This document shows, in pieces, positions 29,814-38,452 of a DNA stretch of 64,000 bases; position 1 is the stretch's first letter; the number at the start of each line of letters is the position of its first letter. The position numbers and the translations under genes are program-made. The notes below the pieces were generated by a model. That model saw only the letters and a program-made list of their open reading frames with translations. It was not told the origin of the DNA and did not search any database. Source of the stretch: an uncultured Roseobacter sp. (GTDB taxonomy: Bacteria; Pseudomonadota; Alphaproteobacteria; Rhodobacterales; Rhodobacteraceae); contig NZ_CANKYM010000003.1 in the NCBI RefSeq assembly GCF_947488185.1, forward strand, positions 694,873-758,872, written 5' to 3'.

Positions 29814-30563
29814 ATGATCGGTTGGCCTGAAGGATACGGGCGGCATGTCTTGCCCCAGGTCGACTCGACCCTGGACGAGGTACAGCGCCGCGCCGGATCA
29901 GAACCGGCGCCATTCTGGCTCCTTGCGCACAAGCAGACCGCAGCGCGTGGACGGCGCGGGCGGGCCTGGTCGATGCCCGAGGGCAATTTTGCCGCCACTT
30001 TGCTGTTACGTCCGGCAGAACCTCCACATGTCGCCGCTCTGCGTTCCTTTGTCATGTCGCTGGCGCTGCACCGCGCCTTTGTCGAGGTCTGCGGGCGGGC
30101 GGATGCCTTTGCCCTGAAATGGCCAAACGATGTGCTGCTGCGCGGTGGCAAGGTGGCAGGCATTCTGCTCGAAAGCACCGGGCAGGGGGCTGCGATGGGG
30201 CCGCTGGCCATCGGCGTTGGCGTGAACCTCGTCGCGGCCCCAGTGGCGGATGAGGTAGAGGCGGGGGCTGTGCAACCGGTGTCGCTGCGCGGTGAGACGG
30301 GGATCACCGTGGGACCAGAGGCCTTTCTGGACGCCCTGGCCCGCGCTTATGCGCCGTTGGAGCAACAGTTCACAACCTTGGGCTTTGCGCCGATCCGCGC
30401 CGCCTGGATGGAGCATGCCGCGCGCCTTGGGGAAACGATCATTGCGCGCACCGGGCGCGAGGAGATCACCGGCACCTTTGAGGATGTGGACGCGGATGGT
30501 AACCTGCTGTTGCGCACGCCCAAAGGGCTCCGTGCTATCGCCGCGGCGGATGTATTTTTTTGA
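29814..30563 (+). CDS. birA: Biotin--[acetyl-CoA-carboxylase] ligase (no DNA-binding domain)
   Basis: The 249-residue protein attaches biotin to carrier proteins such as MccA. It has the class I ligase core without the N-terminal winged helix of E. coli BirA, so it should not be a repressor. Motifs are VDSTLDEVQ, AARGRRGRAW (biotinyl-AMP loop) and LKWPNDVLLRGGKVAGILLES. The order nuoN-birA-coaX-rnj is common in alphaproteobacteria and suggests read-through from nuo. Confidence 0.94.
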   Translation: MIGWPEGYGRHVLPQVDSTLDEVQRRAGSEPAPFWLLAHKQTAARGRRGRAWSMPEGNFAATLLLRPAEPPHVAALRSFVMSLALHRAFVEVCGRADAFALKWPNDVLLRGGKVAGILLESTGQGAAMGPLAIGVGVNLVAAPVADEVEAGAVQPVSLRGETGITVGPEAFLDALARAYAPLEQQFTTLGFAPIRAAWMEHAARLGETIIARTGREEITGTFEDVDADGNLLLRTPKGLRAIAAADVFF

Positions 30564-30575
30564 AGGGGGAGTGCC

Positions 30576-31349
30576 ATGCTTCTGGCCATCGACTGCGGCA
30601 ACACCAACACCGTTTTTGCGATCTGGGATGGCGAGCAGTTTCTGGCGTCATGGCGTACCTCGACGGAGTGGCAGCGCACGGCGGATCAGTATTACGTCTG
30701 GTTGAGCACGCTGATGAAACTGCAGGGGATCGAGGCGCAGATCACCGATATGATCATCTCCTCGACGGTGCCGCGGGTGGTCTTCAACCTGCGCGTCATG
30801 GCGGATCGGTATTTCAACACGCGGCCTCTCGTGGTGGGTAAACCGGATTGTCTGCTGCCGGTGGATGTGCGGGTGGATCAGGGCACGGCTGTCGGCCCCG
30901 ACCGGTTGGTGAACACGGTGGCGGGGCATGATCTTTACGGTGGCGACCTGATCATGGTGGATTTTGGCACGGCCACGACCTTTGATGTGGTCGACAGGGA
31001 TGGGGCCTATATCGGAGGGGTCATTGCGCCGGGCGTGAATCTCAGCCTCGAGGCGCTGCACCAGGCCGCCGCCGCCCTGCCGCATGTAGATATTTCCAAG
31101 CCGCAGGCGGTCATCGGCACCAATACGGTGACTTGCATGCAATCAGGTGTTTTTTGGGGTTATGTCGGGCTCGTGCGTGAGATATGTGCCCGGATCAAGG
31201 CAGAACGCGAACGCGAGATGCGCGTGATATCAACGGGGGGGCTGGCCCCGCTTTTCCAGCAATCCGAGGCGCTTTTCGACGCTTTCGAGGATGATCTGAC
31301 AATTCACGGGCTGACCGTGATCCACCAATTCAACAAGGACGCCGCTTAA
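30576..31349 (+). CDS. coaX: Type III pantothenate kinase
   Basis: The 257-residue protein performs the first step of coenzyme A synthesis. The ASKHA-fold phosphate motif is DCGNTNTVFAIWDG (residues 6-19), and DFGTATTFDVV and GGVIAPGVNLSLEAL are the other family marks. GGGGGAG precedes the ATG. It lies between birA and the RNase J gene with only short gaps, so one transcript is likely. Confidence 0.95.
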   Translation: MLLAIDCGNTNTVFAIWDGEQFLASWRTSTEWQRTADQYYVWLSTLMKLQGIEAQITDMIISSTVPRVVFNLRVMADRYFNTRPLVVGKPDCLLPVDVRVDQGTAVGPDRLVNTVAGHDLYGGDLIMVDFGTATTFDVVDRDGAYIGGVIAPGVNLSLEALHQAAAALPHVDISKPQAVIGTNTVTCMQSGVFWGYVGLVREICARIKAEREREMRVISTGGLAPLFQQSEALFDAFEDDLTIHGLTVIHQFNKDAA

Positions 31350-31354
31350 ATAAT

Positions 31355-33022
31355 ATGAGCAATGAACGATTGATCTACCTCGCGCTTGGCGGCGCGGGTG
31401 AAATTGGCATGAACTGCTATGTCTACGGATACGGTCGCCCGGGCAAGGAGCGGCTGATTGTCGTCGACCTTGGCGTGGCCTTTCCCGACATGGCAACAAG
31501 CCCTGGCGTCGATCTGATCCTGCCGGACATCAGCTGGCTGATCGAGCGGCGGGACCAGATTGAGGCGGTGTTCATTACCCACGCCCATGAAGACCACGTC
31601 GGCGCTGTGGCGCATACCTATGAGCAGCTCAAGGCGCCGATCTATGCGCGCCCCTTCACAGCCAATATCGCTGCGCGGAAGATGGAAGAACACGGACATC
31701 CCGAGGATGCGGTGCAGGTGGTCTCGGCCTGGCCCGAACAGGTGCAGGCGGGGCCGTTCTCCGTGGGTTTCCTGCCGATTTCGCACTCGATCCCGGAAAG
31801 CTCGTCGATGGTGATCGACAGCCCGGACGGGCGGGTCATCCACTCCGGTGACTTCAAGCTGGACGAAACCCCGCTGGTGGGTGAGCCATTTGACCCGGAG
31901 CTCTGGGCAGAGGTCAGCAAGGGGGGCGTGAAGGCGCTGATCTGCGACAGTACCAATGTCTTTTCCCCGGACCCCGGGCGGTCTGAGGCGAGTGTCGGTC
32001 CGGAAATTACCAAACTGGTGCAATCTGCCAAGGGCATGGTGGTCGCCACGACCTTTGCCTCCAACGTCGCGCGTGTGAAAACGCTGGCCGAGGCGGGCGA
32101 ACGGGCCGGGCGGTCGATCGTTCTGATGGGGCGGGCGATGAAACGCATGGTGGAGGCGGCGGTGGAAACCGGTGTGCTCACCGATTTCCCGCCTGTTGTG
32201 CCGCCGGAAGATGCCAAATCGATCCCGCGTGAAAACCTCATGTTGCTGGTGACCGGGTCACAGGGGGAACGCCGCGCGGCCTCTGCTCAGTTGGCGCGAG
32301 GCAAGTATCAGGGGATCGAGATGAAAGAGGGTGATCTGTTCCTCTTTTCCTCAAAGACCATTCCGGGCAACGAAAAAGGTGTGATCCGGATCATCAATGC
32401 CTTCTCCGAGCAGGGTGTCGATGTGGTCGACGACAGCACCGGGCGCTATCACGTCTCCGGCCATGCGAACCGGCCTGATCTGGAGCGGCTGACGAGCATC
32501 GTGAAGCCGCAGGTCGTGATCCCCATGCACGGCGAACACCGGCATCTGCGCGAGCATGTGAAGCTGGCGGAGCACAATGGCATGACCGGGGTTCTGGCGG
32601 TGAACGGGATGATGGTGGATCTGTCCGGCAACCAGCCGAAGATCGCGGATTACATCGAGACCGGACGCACCTATCTGGATGGGTCGGTGCAGATCGGCGC
32701 GCTGGACGGGGTCGTACGCGACCGGATCCGCATGGCGCTGAACGGGCATGTGGTGGTCACGGTCATTCTGGATGATGAGGATGAACCCTTGGGTGAGCCA
32801 TGGTGCGAGTTGAAAGGATTGCCGGAAACCGGCAGCAGCCGCGCGTCGCTGGTGGACGTGCTGGAGACCGATCTGGGGCAATGGCTGGCGCGGGCAGGGG
32901 CCAAGACCCTGCGCGACGATGACAAGTTACATGAAGGATTGAAACGCACGGTGCGTCAGACAGCACTTGACGAGATCGGGCGCAAACCCGAGGTCACGAT
33001 TGTTGTCAGCCGTCTGAGCTGA
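31355..33022 (+). CDS. rnj: Ribonuclease J
   Basis: The 555-residue metallo-beta-lactamase/beta-CASP enzyme matures and degrades RNA. The zinc motif HxHxDH is at residues 76-81 (HAHEDH). Other marks are CDSTNVFSPDPGRSE, the beta-CASP GSQGERRAA and the late VIPMHGEHRHL. Start is six bases after coaX. A hairpin follows eight bases after the stop. Confidence 0.95.
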   Translation: MSNERLIYLALGGAGEIGMNCYVYGYGRPGKERLIVVDLGVAFPDMATSPGVDLILPDISWLIERRDQIEAVFITHAHEDHVGAVAHTYEQLKAPIYARPFTANIAARKMEEHGHPEDAVQVVSAWPEQVQAGPFSVGFLPISHSIPESSSMVIDSPDGRVIHSGDFKLDETPLVGEPFDPELWAEVSKGGVKALICDSTNVFSPDPGRSEASVGPEITKLVQSAKGMVVATTFASNVARVKTLAEAGERAGRSIVLMGRAMKRMVEAAVETGVLTDFPPVVPPEDAKSIPRENLMLLVTGSQGERRAASAQLARGKYQGIEMKEGDLFLFSSKTIPGNEKGVIRIINAFSEQGVDVVDDSTGRYHVSGHANRPDLERLTSIVKPQVVIPMHGEHRHLREHVKLAEHNGMTGVLAVNGMMVDLSGNQPKIADYIETGRTYLDGSVQIGALDGVVRDRIRMALNGHVVVTVILDDEDEPLGEPWCELKGLPETGSSRASLVDVLETDLGQWLARAGAKTLRDDDKLHEGLKRTVRQTALDEIGRKPEVTIVVSRLS

Positions 33023-33029
33023 GTTGTCT

Positions 33030-33056
33030 GGCCGGGGGGCTTTTGGCATCCCGGCC
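33030..33056. terminator. Hairpin after rnj, between convergent genes
   Basis: A perfect 7-bp stem (33030-33036 with 33050-33056, GGCCGGG/CCCGGCC) encloses a 13-base loop. It starts eight bases after the rnj stop and lies 42 bases past the helicase stop on the other strand. There is no T run, so it may act only as a 3' end stabiliser. It adjoins a dispersed element. Confidence 0.45.
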
Positions 33057-33087
33057 CCTCGGGGAGGATACTTGAGGCCAGAAGAAG
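33056..33087 (-). repeat. Dispersed post-stop element, copy 1
   Basis: Read on the minus strand this 32-base stretch holds CTTCTTCTGGCC, then AAGTATCC, then a C-rich block. It begins 10 bases after the helicase stop. Copies at 49717-49750 and 61967-61999 share the same order of blocks and the same position behind a leftward gene. This copy differs most in its last block. Confidence 0.55.
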
Positions 33088-33097
33088 CGGGGGCGTG

Positions 33098-34555
33098 TCA
33101 GCCCGCGCTGCGTTCCTTGAAACTGAGGCCGATGAATTCGGGCGTGTGATCGCCCAAGCCCACGACCTTGTTGCCGCTCCGCTCTGATTGGTCGTTTTGC
33201 CGACCGCCCCCTGAACCACGGCGGCCCCGGCTGCGTTTGGGCTGCTCTTCTGGCTTGGGATCCGACTTGGGCTCGGCCTTCGCCGCAGTTTCCGGTTGAG
33301 CGGTGTCCGCCTCATCCGTCTTCCGACTGCGGGATCGGCTGCGCTTGGGTTTTTCCTCGGATGCCTGTTCTGCCTTGGCGGGCTTTTCTGCCACCGGTGC
33401 GGCACTTTTGAGCGGGTTGTCGATCCGCGGGATCTCCCGCTGCACCAGCCGTTCGATATCGGCGAGGTTTCTTTCATCGCGGGGCACGCAGATCATCACG
33501 GCTTTGCCGTCCCGCCCCGCGCGGCCCGTGCGGCCGATGCGGTGCACGTAGTCTTCCGCATGGCTGGGCACATCGAAGTTGAACACGTGGCTCACCGACG
33601 GCACATCGAGCCCGCGTGCGGCCACATCGGAGGCCACGAGGAACCGCAACGTGCCATCGCGGAAACCGTCAAGGGTGCGGGTGCGCTGTGACTGGTCCAG
33701 ATCACCATGGATCGGGGCTGCGTCATACCCGTATTTCTTCAGCGACTTGGCGACGATATCCACATCGACTTTGCGATTGCAGAAGACGATGGCATTGGTG
33801 CATTTCTCACCTTCAGCGTCGATCACGGCGCGCAAAACATTGCGTTTCTCAGAGGGTTCGCGGTCCTTGCGCGAACCTTTGAACATCACCACACCCTGTT
33901 CGATATTCTCACCGGTCGTGGCCTGGCGCGCCACTTCGACCCGCTCGGGCGCGGAGAGGAATGTATTGGTGATCCGCTCGATCTCCGGCGCCATGGTGGC
34001 CGAGAAGAACAGCGTCTGGCGGGTGAAAGGGGTCAGCGAGAAGATCCGTTCGATGTCGGGGATGAACCCCATGTCGAGCATCCGGTCGGCTTCGTCCACC
34101 ACCATGATCTGCACGCCCGTGAGCAGCAGTTTGCCGCGTTCGAAGTGGTCGAGCAGACGGCCTGGCGTGGCGATCAGCACGTCCACGCCCTTGTCGATCA
34201 GCTTGTCCTGTTCCTTGAAGGACACGCCGCCGATGAGCAGCGCCTTGGTCAGTTTCAGGTGTTTGGAGTAGGTGTCGAAGTTCTCGGCCACCTGTGCTGC
34301 CAGTTCCCGTGTGGGGCAGAGCACGAGACTGCGCGGCATTCGCGCCCGCGCGCGACCCCGCGCTAGCATGGTGATCATCGGCAGCGTAAAGCTGGCGGTC
34401 TTGCCGGTTCCGGTCTGGGCGATGCCGAGGACGTCCTTGCCGTCCAGAGCGGGCGGAATCGCACCGGCCTGGATGGGGGTGGGGCTTTCGTAGCCCGCTT
34501 CGTCAATGGCTTTCAGAACTTTTGGATTCAGATTCAGGTCAGAAAATTTGGTCAT
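33098..34555 (-). CDS. DEAD-box RNA helicase (RhlE-like)
   Basis: The 485-residue protein has the Q motif (FSDLNLNPKVLKAI to PIQ), Walker A AQTGTGKT (46-53), VVDEADRMLDMGF, SAT and HRIGRTGRAGRDG. A basic, low-complexity tail from about residue 390 (KRSRSRSRK, KRSRGRRGSGGG) is typical of RhlE-type helicases that bind structured RNA. The ATG at 34553-34555 is chosen because the Q motif starts right after it; a longer frame to 34681 has no family match. A perfect hairpin abuts the start codon. Confidence 0.93.
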   Translation of the reverse strand: MTKFSDLNLNPKVLKAIDEAGYESPTPIQAGAIPPALDGKDVLGIAQTGTGKTASFTLPMITMLARGRARARMPRSLVLCPTRELAAQVAENFDTYSKHLKLTKALLIGGVSFKEQDKLIDKGVDVLIATPGRLLDHFERGKLLLTGVQIMVVDEADRMLDMGFIPDIERIFSLTPFTRQTLFFSATMAPEIERITNTFLSAPERVEVARQATTGENIEQGVVMFKGSRKDREPSEKRNVLRAVIDAEGEKCTNAIVFCNRKVDVDIVAKSLKKYGYDAAPIHGDLDQSQRTRTLDGFRDGTLRFLVASDVAARGLDVPSVSHVFNFDVPSHAEDYVHRIGRTGRAGRDGKAVMICVPRDERNLADIERLVQREIPRIDNPLKSAAPVAEKPAKAEQASEEKPKRSRSRSRKTDEADTAQPETAAKAEPKSDPKPEEQPKRSRGRRGSGGGRQNDQSERSGNKVVGLGDHTPEFIGLSFKERSAG

Positions 34556-34557
34556 AT

Positions 34558-34578
34558 GTGTCCGGTTTTGGCGGACAC
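34558..34578 (-). promoter_or_regulatory. Perfect hairpin directly before the helicase start codon
   Basis: Seven-base arms 34558-34564 and 34572-34578 (GTGTCCG/CGGACAC) pair around a 7-base loop, ending two bases before the ATG. No clear Shine-Dalgarno sequence exists outside the hairpin. In the mRNA this would cover the ribosome binding region. A role in temperature- or helicase-dependent translation control is inferred. Confidence 0.4.
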
Positions 34579-34632
34579 TTTCTTGGCCCGCAGCAGCATC
34601 CATGTCGGCCCGCATGGCCCAAGTGGCGACCG

Positions 34633-34644
34633 ATGTCGCGACAT
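34633..34644. promoter_or_regulatory. 12-bp perfect palindrome upstream of the helicase gene
   Basis: ATGTCGCGACAT reads the same on both strands and lies 78 bases before the helicase start, in the 273-base gap (34556-34828) between the helicase start and the prfC stop. It could be a dimeric regulator site. Apart from this and the hairpin I see no gene or RNA in the gap. Confidence 0.3.
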
Positions 34645-34828
34645 GATGTGCGTCCATAGCAACATGTGCCTCCAGCGTCAAACAGATGCGCTATGTCTTG
34701 ATGAATTAAGGGAAATGACGGGATGCCCTAGCGTCAGATCCAGTTTCCTACCATAAATGCGCCTGATCTGTCCAAATAGGATACAGCATGCGCGGCCGCC
34801 GGGTTTTCCTACCGGCGTGCCGCAGGTG

Positions 34829-36436
34829 TCAGGCCATCATTTCCTTGGTGGCGGTCAATGTCACATCCGGATAATCACGTGCAACGCGGTCGATATCCCA
34901 CTGCAGGCGGGTCAGGTACACAATGTCGCCATCGTGATCATACGCGATATGCTGCTTGTTACTTTCACTAAACTTATCAACGGCTTGCTTGTCACCGCTG
35001 ACCCAACGCGCAGAGGTGAACTGGGAGGCCTCAAAGCGCACCGGCAGCCCATATTCCAGCTCGATCCGGCTGGCCAGAACTTCGAACTGCAACTGTCCGA
35101 CAACACCTACGACAAAGCCCGACCCGATGGAGGGTTTGAAGACCTTTGCCGCGCCCTCTTCGGCAAATTGCATCAGGGCTTTTTCAAGGTGTTTGGCTTT
35201 CAGCGGATCGCCCGCCCGCACGCCTTGAAGCAGTTCCGGCGCAAAGGAGGGGATGCCGGTGACGCGGATCGCCTCACCTTCGGTCAAAGTGTCGCCGATG
35301 CGCAGTTGCCCGTGGTTGGGGATGCCGATGATATCCCCCGCCCAGGCCTCTTCGGCCAACTCGCGGTCACTGGCCAGAAACATCACCGGGTTGGTGATTG
35401 CCATCGGTTTCTTGGAGCGCACATGGGTCAGCTTCATGCCCCGCTCAAAATGCCCCGAGGCCAGACGCACAAAAGCCACGCGGTCCCGGTGCTTCGGGTC
35501 CATATTGGCCTGCACCTTGAAAACGAATCCGGCCACTTTTTTCTCTTCGGGCAGGATCTGGCGCGGCTCGGCCGACTGGATCTGGGGCTGCGGACCATAA
35601 GAAGCGATGCCCTCCATCAGCTCCTTGACGCCAAAGGAATTGATCGCAGAGCCGAACCAGATGGGGGTGAGCGATCCTTCGTGCATCGCGGCCATGTCGA
35701 GGGGGGGGAGCAATTCGCGTGCCATTTCCAGGTCCTCGCGCAGCTTTTCCAGCAGCTCGGCGGGCACGTGCTCGGCCAGTTTCGGGTCGTCCAGCCCATT
35801 GATTTCGACGCTTTCGGCGACCCGGTTGCGATCGGCCCGGTCCATCAATTCCAAACGGTCGCGCAGGATGTCGTAACACCCCAGAAAGTCGCGCCCGACG
35901 CCGATGGGCCAGCTGGCGGGCGTCACGTCAATGGCGAGGTTTTCCTGGATTTCGTCAATGATCTCAAAGACGTCTCGGCTCTCGCGGTCCATCTTGTTAC
36001 AGAAGGTCAGGATCGGCAGATCGCGCATGCGGCAGACTTCAAAGAGCTTTTGCGTCTGGCTCTCAACGCCCTTCGCGCCGTCGATGACCATCACCGCCGC
36101 ATCCACCGCCGTCAGCGTGCGGTACGTGTCTTCTGAGAAATCCGAGTGGCCCGGCGTGTCCACCAGATTGAAGCGGAATTCCCTGAAATCGAATGACATC
36201 GCCGAGGCGGACACGGAAATGCCACGGTCCTTTTCCATCGCCATGAAGTCAGAGCGGGTGCGACGGGCTTCGCCCTTGGCGCGCACCTGGCCCGCCATCT
36301 GGATCGCCCCGCCAAACAGCAGGAATTTTTCCGTCAGCGTGGTCTTGCCCGCGTCCGGGTGACTGATGATCGCAAAAGTGCGGCGGCGCGCGATTTCAGG
36401 CGGCAGATCGGGGCGGTTTTTGGTGGTGTCCAACAT
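34829..36436 (-). CDS. prfC: Peptide chain release factor 3
   Basis: The 535-residue translational GTPase recycles RF1/RF2 from the ribosome. The G domain has SHPDAGKT (residues 25-32), DTPGHSDFSEDTYRTL and NKMD. The EF-Tu-like domain II and the RF3 C-terminus (LQFEVLASRIELEYGLPVRFE) complete the normal length. The ATG at 36434-36436 starts the conserved N-terminus MLDTTKNRPDLPPEIARRRTF; a longer frame to 36559 is not credible. No Shine-Dalgarno is seen. Confidence 0.95.
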   Translation of the reverse strand: MLDTTKNRPDLPPEIARRRTFAIISHPDAGKTTLTEKFLLFGGAIQMAGQVRAKGEARRTRSDFMAMEKDRGISVSASAMSFDFREFRFNLVDTPGHSDFSEDTYRTLTAVDAAVMVIDGAKGVESQTQKLFEVCRMRDLPILTFCNKMDRESRDVFEIIDEIQENLAIDVTPASWPIGVGRDFLGCYDILRDRLELMDRADRNRVAESVEINGLDDPKLAEHVPAELLEKLREDLEMARELLPPLDMAAMHEGSLTPIWFGSAINSFGVKELMEGIASYGPQPQIQSAEPRQILPEEKKVAGFVFKVQANMDPKHRDRVAFVRLASGHFERGMKLTHVRSKKPMAITNPVMFLASDRELAEEAWAGDIIGIPNHGQLRIGDTLTEGEAIRVTGIPSFAPELLQGVRAGDPLKAKHLEKALMQFAEEGAAKVFKPSIGSGFVVGVVGQLQFEVLASRIELEYGLPVRFEASQFTSARWVSGDKQAVDKFSESNKQHIAYDHDGDIVYLTRLQWDIDRVARDYPDVTLTATKEMMA

Positions 36437-36443
36437 GAGCGAG

Positions 36444-36472
36444 CATATAGCGAGGCAGACCGGGCACAGCAA
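36444..36472 (-). promoter_or_regulatory. Candidate prfC promoter giving a leaderless or near-leaderless mRNA
   Basis: On the minus strand TTGCTG (36467-36472) and TATATG (36444-36449) are 17 bases apart. The -10 box ends only seven bases before the prfC ATG, where transcription would normally start. The absence of a ribosome site before the ATG agrees with leaderless translation. Confidence 0.45.
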
Positions 36473-36521
36473 GCGCTGCGCTCCCGGTGGGCAGGTAGGG
36501 TGGGCTTTAGGCCACCTGTGA

Positions 36522-37529
36522 TCAGCGCAGCGAGGCGCGACGCAGCAACTCGGCCGCATCTGGATGGTTCAACAGGTCCTTTTGTACGTCGAGCCCCCGC
36601 AACGTATCATGGTGCCGTTGAGGCCGCCCGTCCTGACCATTCTGTCCCAGCACAGGTGGCAGCAAGGGTGCCGTTCGGTCATCCACAAGCATCGATTCCG
36701 CCGCGATACCTTCGGCGTAGATGATCTGGTGGGTGTCAAACAGCAGTTGAAAATAATCGATAAATCCGCCCTGTTGCACTGTCACGCTCTGCCCGTTGAC
36801 CAGATGGCGGGCCTTGACGAGCAATTCCGAGCGCCCAGCCCCCAACCGATCTGTCCGCTGATAGATGAAAAGCCTGTGGTCCGGGCTCACAATCAGGTTT
36901 CGAGTGTTGTTAAGCGTGCCTGCCGCGATGCGGATCGGAGCAAACTCGCCTACCGCGCGTTGAGTGCTGTGCCCGACCCAGCGGATCGGTTGCACCCCAT
37001 CATCGCGGGTCAGTACCGGATCACCCGGCTGTAGCTCTTCGATGGGGCGCTGGCGGCCTGATCCCATGGTGATATGCGTGCCGCGAGAAAAGGAGACACA
37101 GGCCACCTGCGCCAGTTTTCGGGCGGCATCGGACCTGTCGATCCCGACCAGTTGGTATTCGGTCTTGGGGATAAGCGGTGCCAGCGGCAGCGCAAAAACA
37201 TCCTCCGCATGGCCATCAGCGCCTACTTGCACAAGGATCAGCACTTCGGTCACCGGAGCATCCTGTGACATCAATGTGAGCGCACAGTCCAAGTGCACCT
37301 CGGCGCCCGGTGTGCCCAATTCCGTGTCAGTGCCGATGACCATTTCGTGGGTGTGCGCCCGCAACAAGGCCAGCCGCGCGAGCTCGGCGTCCGACCGCAG
37401 CCCATAGATATCGTCCATGATCAGATCATCGGCAAAGCTCAGGCTGTCCCCTTCGTTCGCGCCAGAGATCACCAAGAAATCGGCAGCCCGCAAAACGGAT
37501 ACGGATTGGCTGGTGGTGATCAGGGACAT
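36522..37529 (-). CDS. Hint-domain protein (first of two)
   Basis: The 335-residue protein has an N-terminal domain of about 140 residues of unknown fold, then a hedgehog/intein-type Hint domain beginning at Cys144 (ACVSFSRGTHI). Typical blocks follow: IEELQPGDPVLTRDDG, IRWVGHST and LIVSPDHRLFIYQ. Hint domains cleave or splice themselves using the first Cys. No secretion signal is seen at the N-terminus. Only about 45 residues follow the domain, so there is no long C-terminal partner to splice. The substrate is unknown. Confidence 0.85.
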   Translation of the reverse strand: MSLITTSQSVSVLRAADFLVISGANEGDSLSFADDLIMDDIYGLRSDAELARLALLRAHTHEMVIGTDTELGTPGAEVHLDCALTLMSQDAPVTEVLILVQVGADGHAEDVFALPLAPLIPKTEYQLVGIDRSDAARKLAQVACVSFSRGTHITMGSGRQRPIEELQPGDPVLTRDDGVQPIRWVGHSTQRAVGEFAPIRIAAGTLNNTRNLIVSPDHRLFIYQRTDRLGAGRSELLVKARHLVNGQSVTVQQGGFIDYFQLLFDTHQIIYAEGIAAESMLVDDRTAPLLPPVLGQNGQDGRPQRHHDTLRGLDVQKDLLNHPDAAELLRRASLR

Positions 37530-37567
37530 CAGCGGCGGTCGCTTTCTTCAAGGTGCATCAGCGCATT

Positions 37568-37596
37568 AACCTAGAATTGTGGCGGGTACCGGTCAA
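37568..37596 (-). promoter_or_regulatory. Candidate promoter of the first Hint gene
   Basis: TTGACC (minus strand, 37591-37596) and TAGGTT (37568-37573) are spaced by 17 bases and lie about 40 bases before the Hint gene start. The -10 is a weak match. The 140-base gap also serves the divergent SDR gene. Confidence 0.3.
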
Positions 37597-37669
37597 CTTT
37601 CCGGTGTTTTACTGGTCTCCACCGCGTGCGAGGTGCTACGCATGCGATGAATCACGGGAGGAGCATGAC

Positions 37670-38449
37670 ATGGATTTGGGTATTAATGGTAAACGGGCGG
37701 TTGTCTGTGCCTCTTCCAAGGGGTTGGGGTTTGGATGCGCGCAGGCATTGGCGGCCGCGGGCTGCGATCTCGTCCTGAATGCACGGGGTGCAGATGCGCT
37801 GGAAACCGCAGCCGACGCAATCCGCGCGGCCCACGGTGTGTCCGTTCAAACGGTGGCGGCGGATGTGACCGGTGAGGAGGGGCGCGCGGCTGTGCTCGAC
37901 GCAGCCCAAGACGCTGATATCCTTGTGAACAACGCAGGCGGCCCGCCCCCCGGCATGTGGCATGACTGGGATCGGGAAGACTTCATCAAGGCGCTGGATG
38001 CCAACATGCTGACGCCGATCGCGATGATCAAGGCGCTGGTGCCCGGCATGATGGAGCGGGGCTGGGGCCGGGTGGTCAACATCACCTCGCAATCGGTCAA
38101 GGCTCCGATTCCGCAGCTGGGACTCAGCAATGCGGCGCGCACCGGGCTGACAGGCTATGTCGCGGGCACCAGCCGTCAGGTGGCGGGCTCGGGCGTGACG
38201 ATCAACAACCTGCTGCCGGGTATTCACGCAACCGACCGGGCCGAAGCGCTGGATGGCCCCGTGGCCAAGCGGGAAGGCATCACCATCGAAGAAGCGCGCG
38301 CGCGCCGCTCGGCCACCATCCCCGCTGGGCGCTATGGCACGGCAGAGGAATTCGGTGCCACTTGCGCCTTCCTGTGTTCGCAGCACGCGGGGTTTATCGT
38401 CGGGCAGAACATCCTGTGCGATGGCGGCGCCACCAACGCCACGATCTGA
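37670..38449 (+). CDS. SDR-family protein lacking the canonical Tyr-Lys pair
   Basis: The 259-residue protein has a Rossmann N-terminus (VVCASSKGLGFGCAQAL) and NNAGGPPPG, so it should bind a dinucleotide. Where normal SDRs have YxxxK this protein reads GLSNAART, so the catalytic Tyr and Lys appear replaced (probably Leu and Asn), although ITSQS may keep the Ser. GGGAGGAG supports the ATG at 37670. It stands three bases before the DNA repair gene and is likely co-transcribed. It may be an atypical reductase or a non-catalytic binder. Confidence 0.85.
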   Translation: MDLGINGKRAVVCASSKGLGFGCAQALAAAGCDLVLNARGADALETAADAIRAAHGVSVQTVAADVTGEEGRAAVLDAAQDADILVNNAGGPPPGMWHDWDREDFIKALDANMLTPIAMIKALVPGMMERGWGRVVNITSQSVKAPIPQLGLSNAARTGLTGYVAGTSRQVAGSGVTINNLLPGIHATDRAEALDGPVAKREGITIEEARARRSATIPAGRYGTAEEFGATCAFLCSQHAGFIVGQNILCDGGATNATI

Positions 38450-38452
38450 TCC

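Noticed and set aside
34757..36136. 459-codon plus-strand frame opposite prfC
   Set aside because: Shadow of prfC, whose GTPase motifs are complete.
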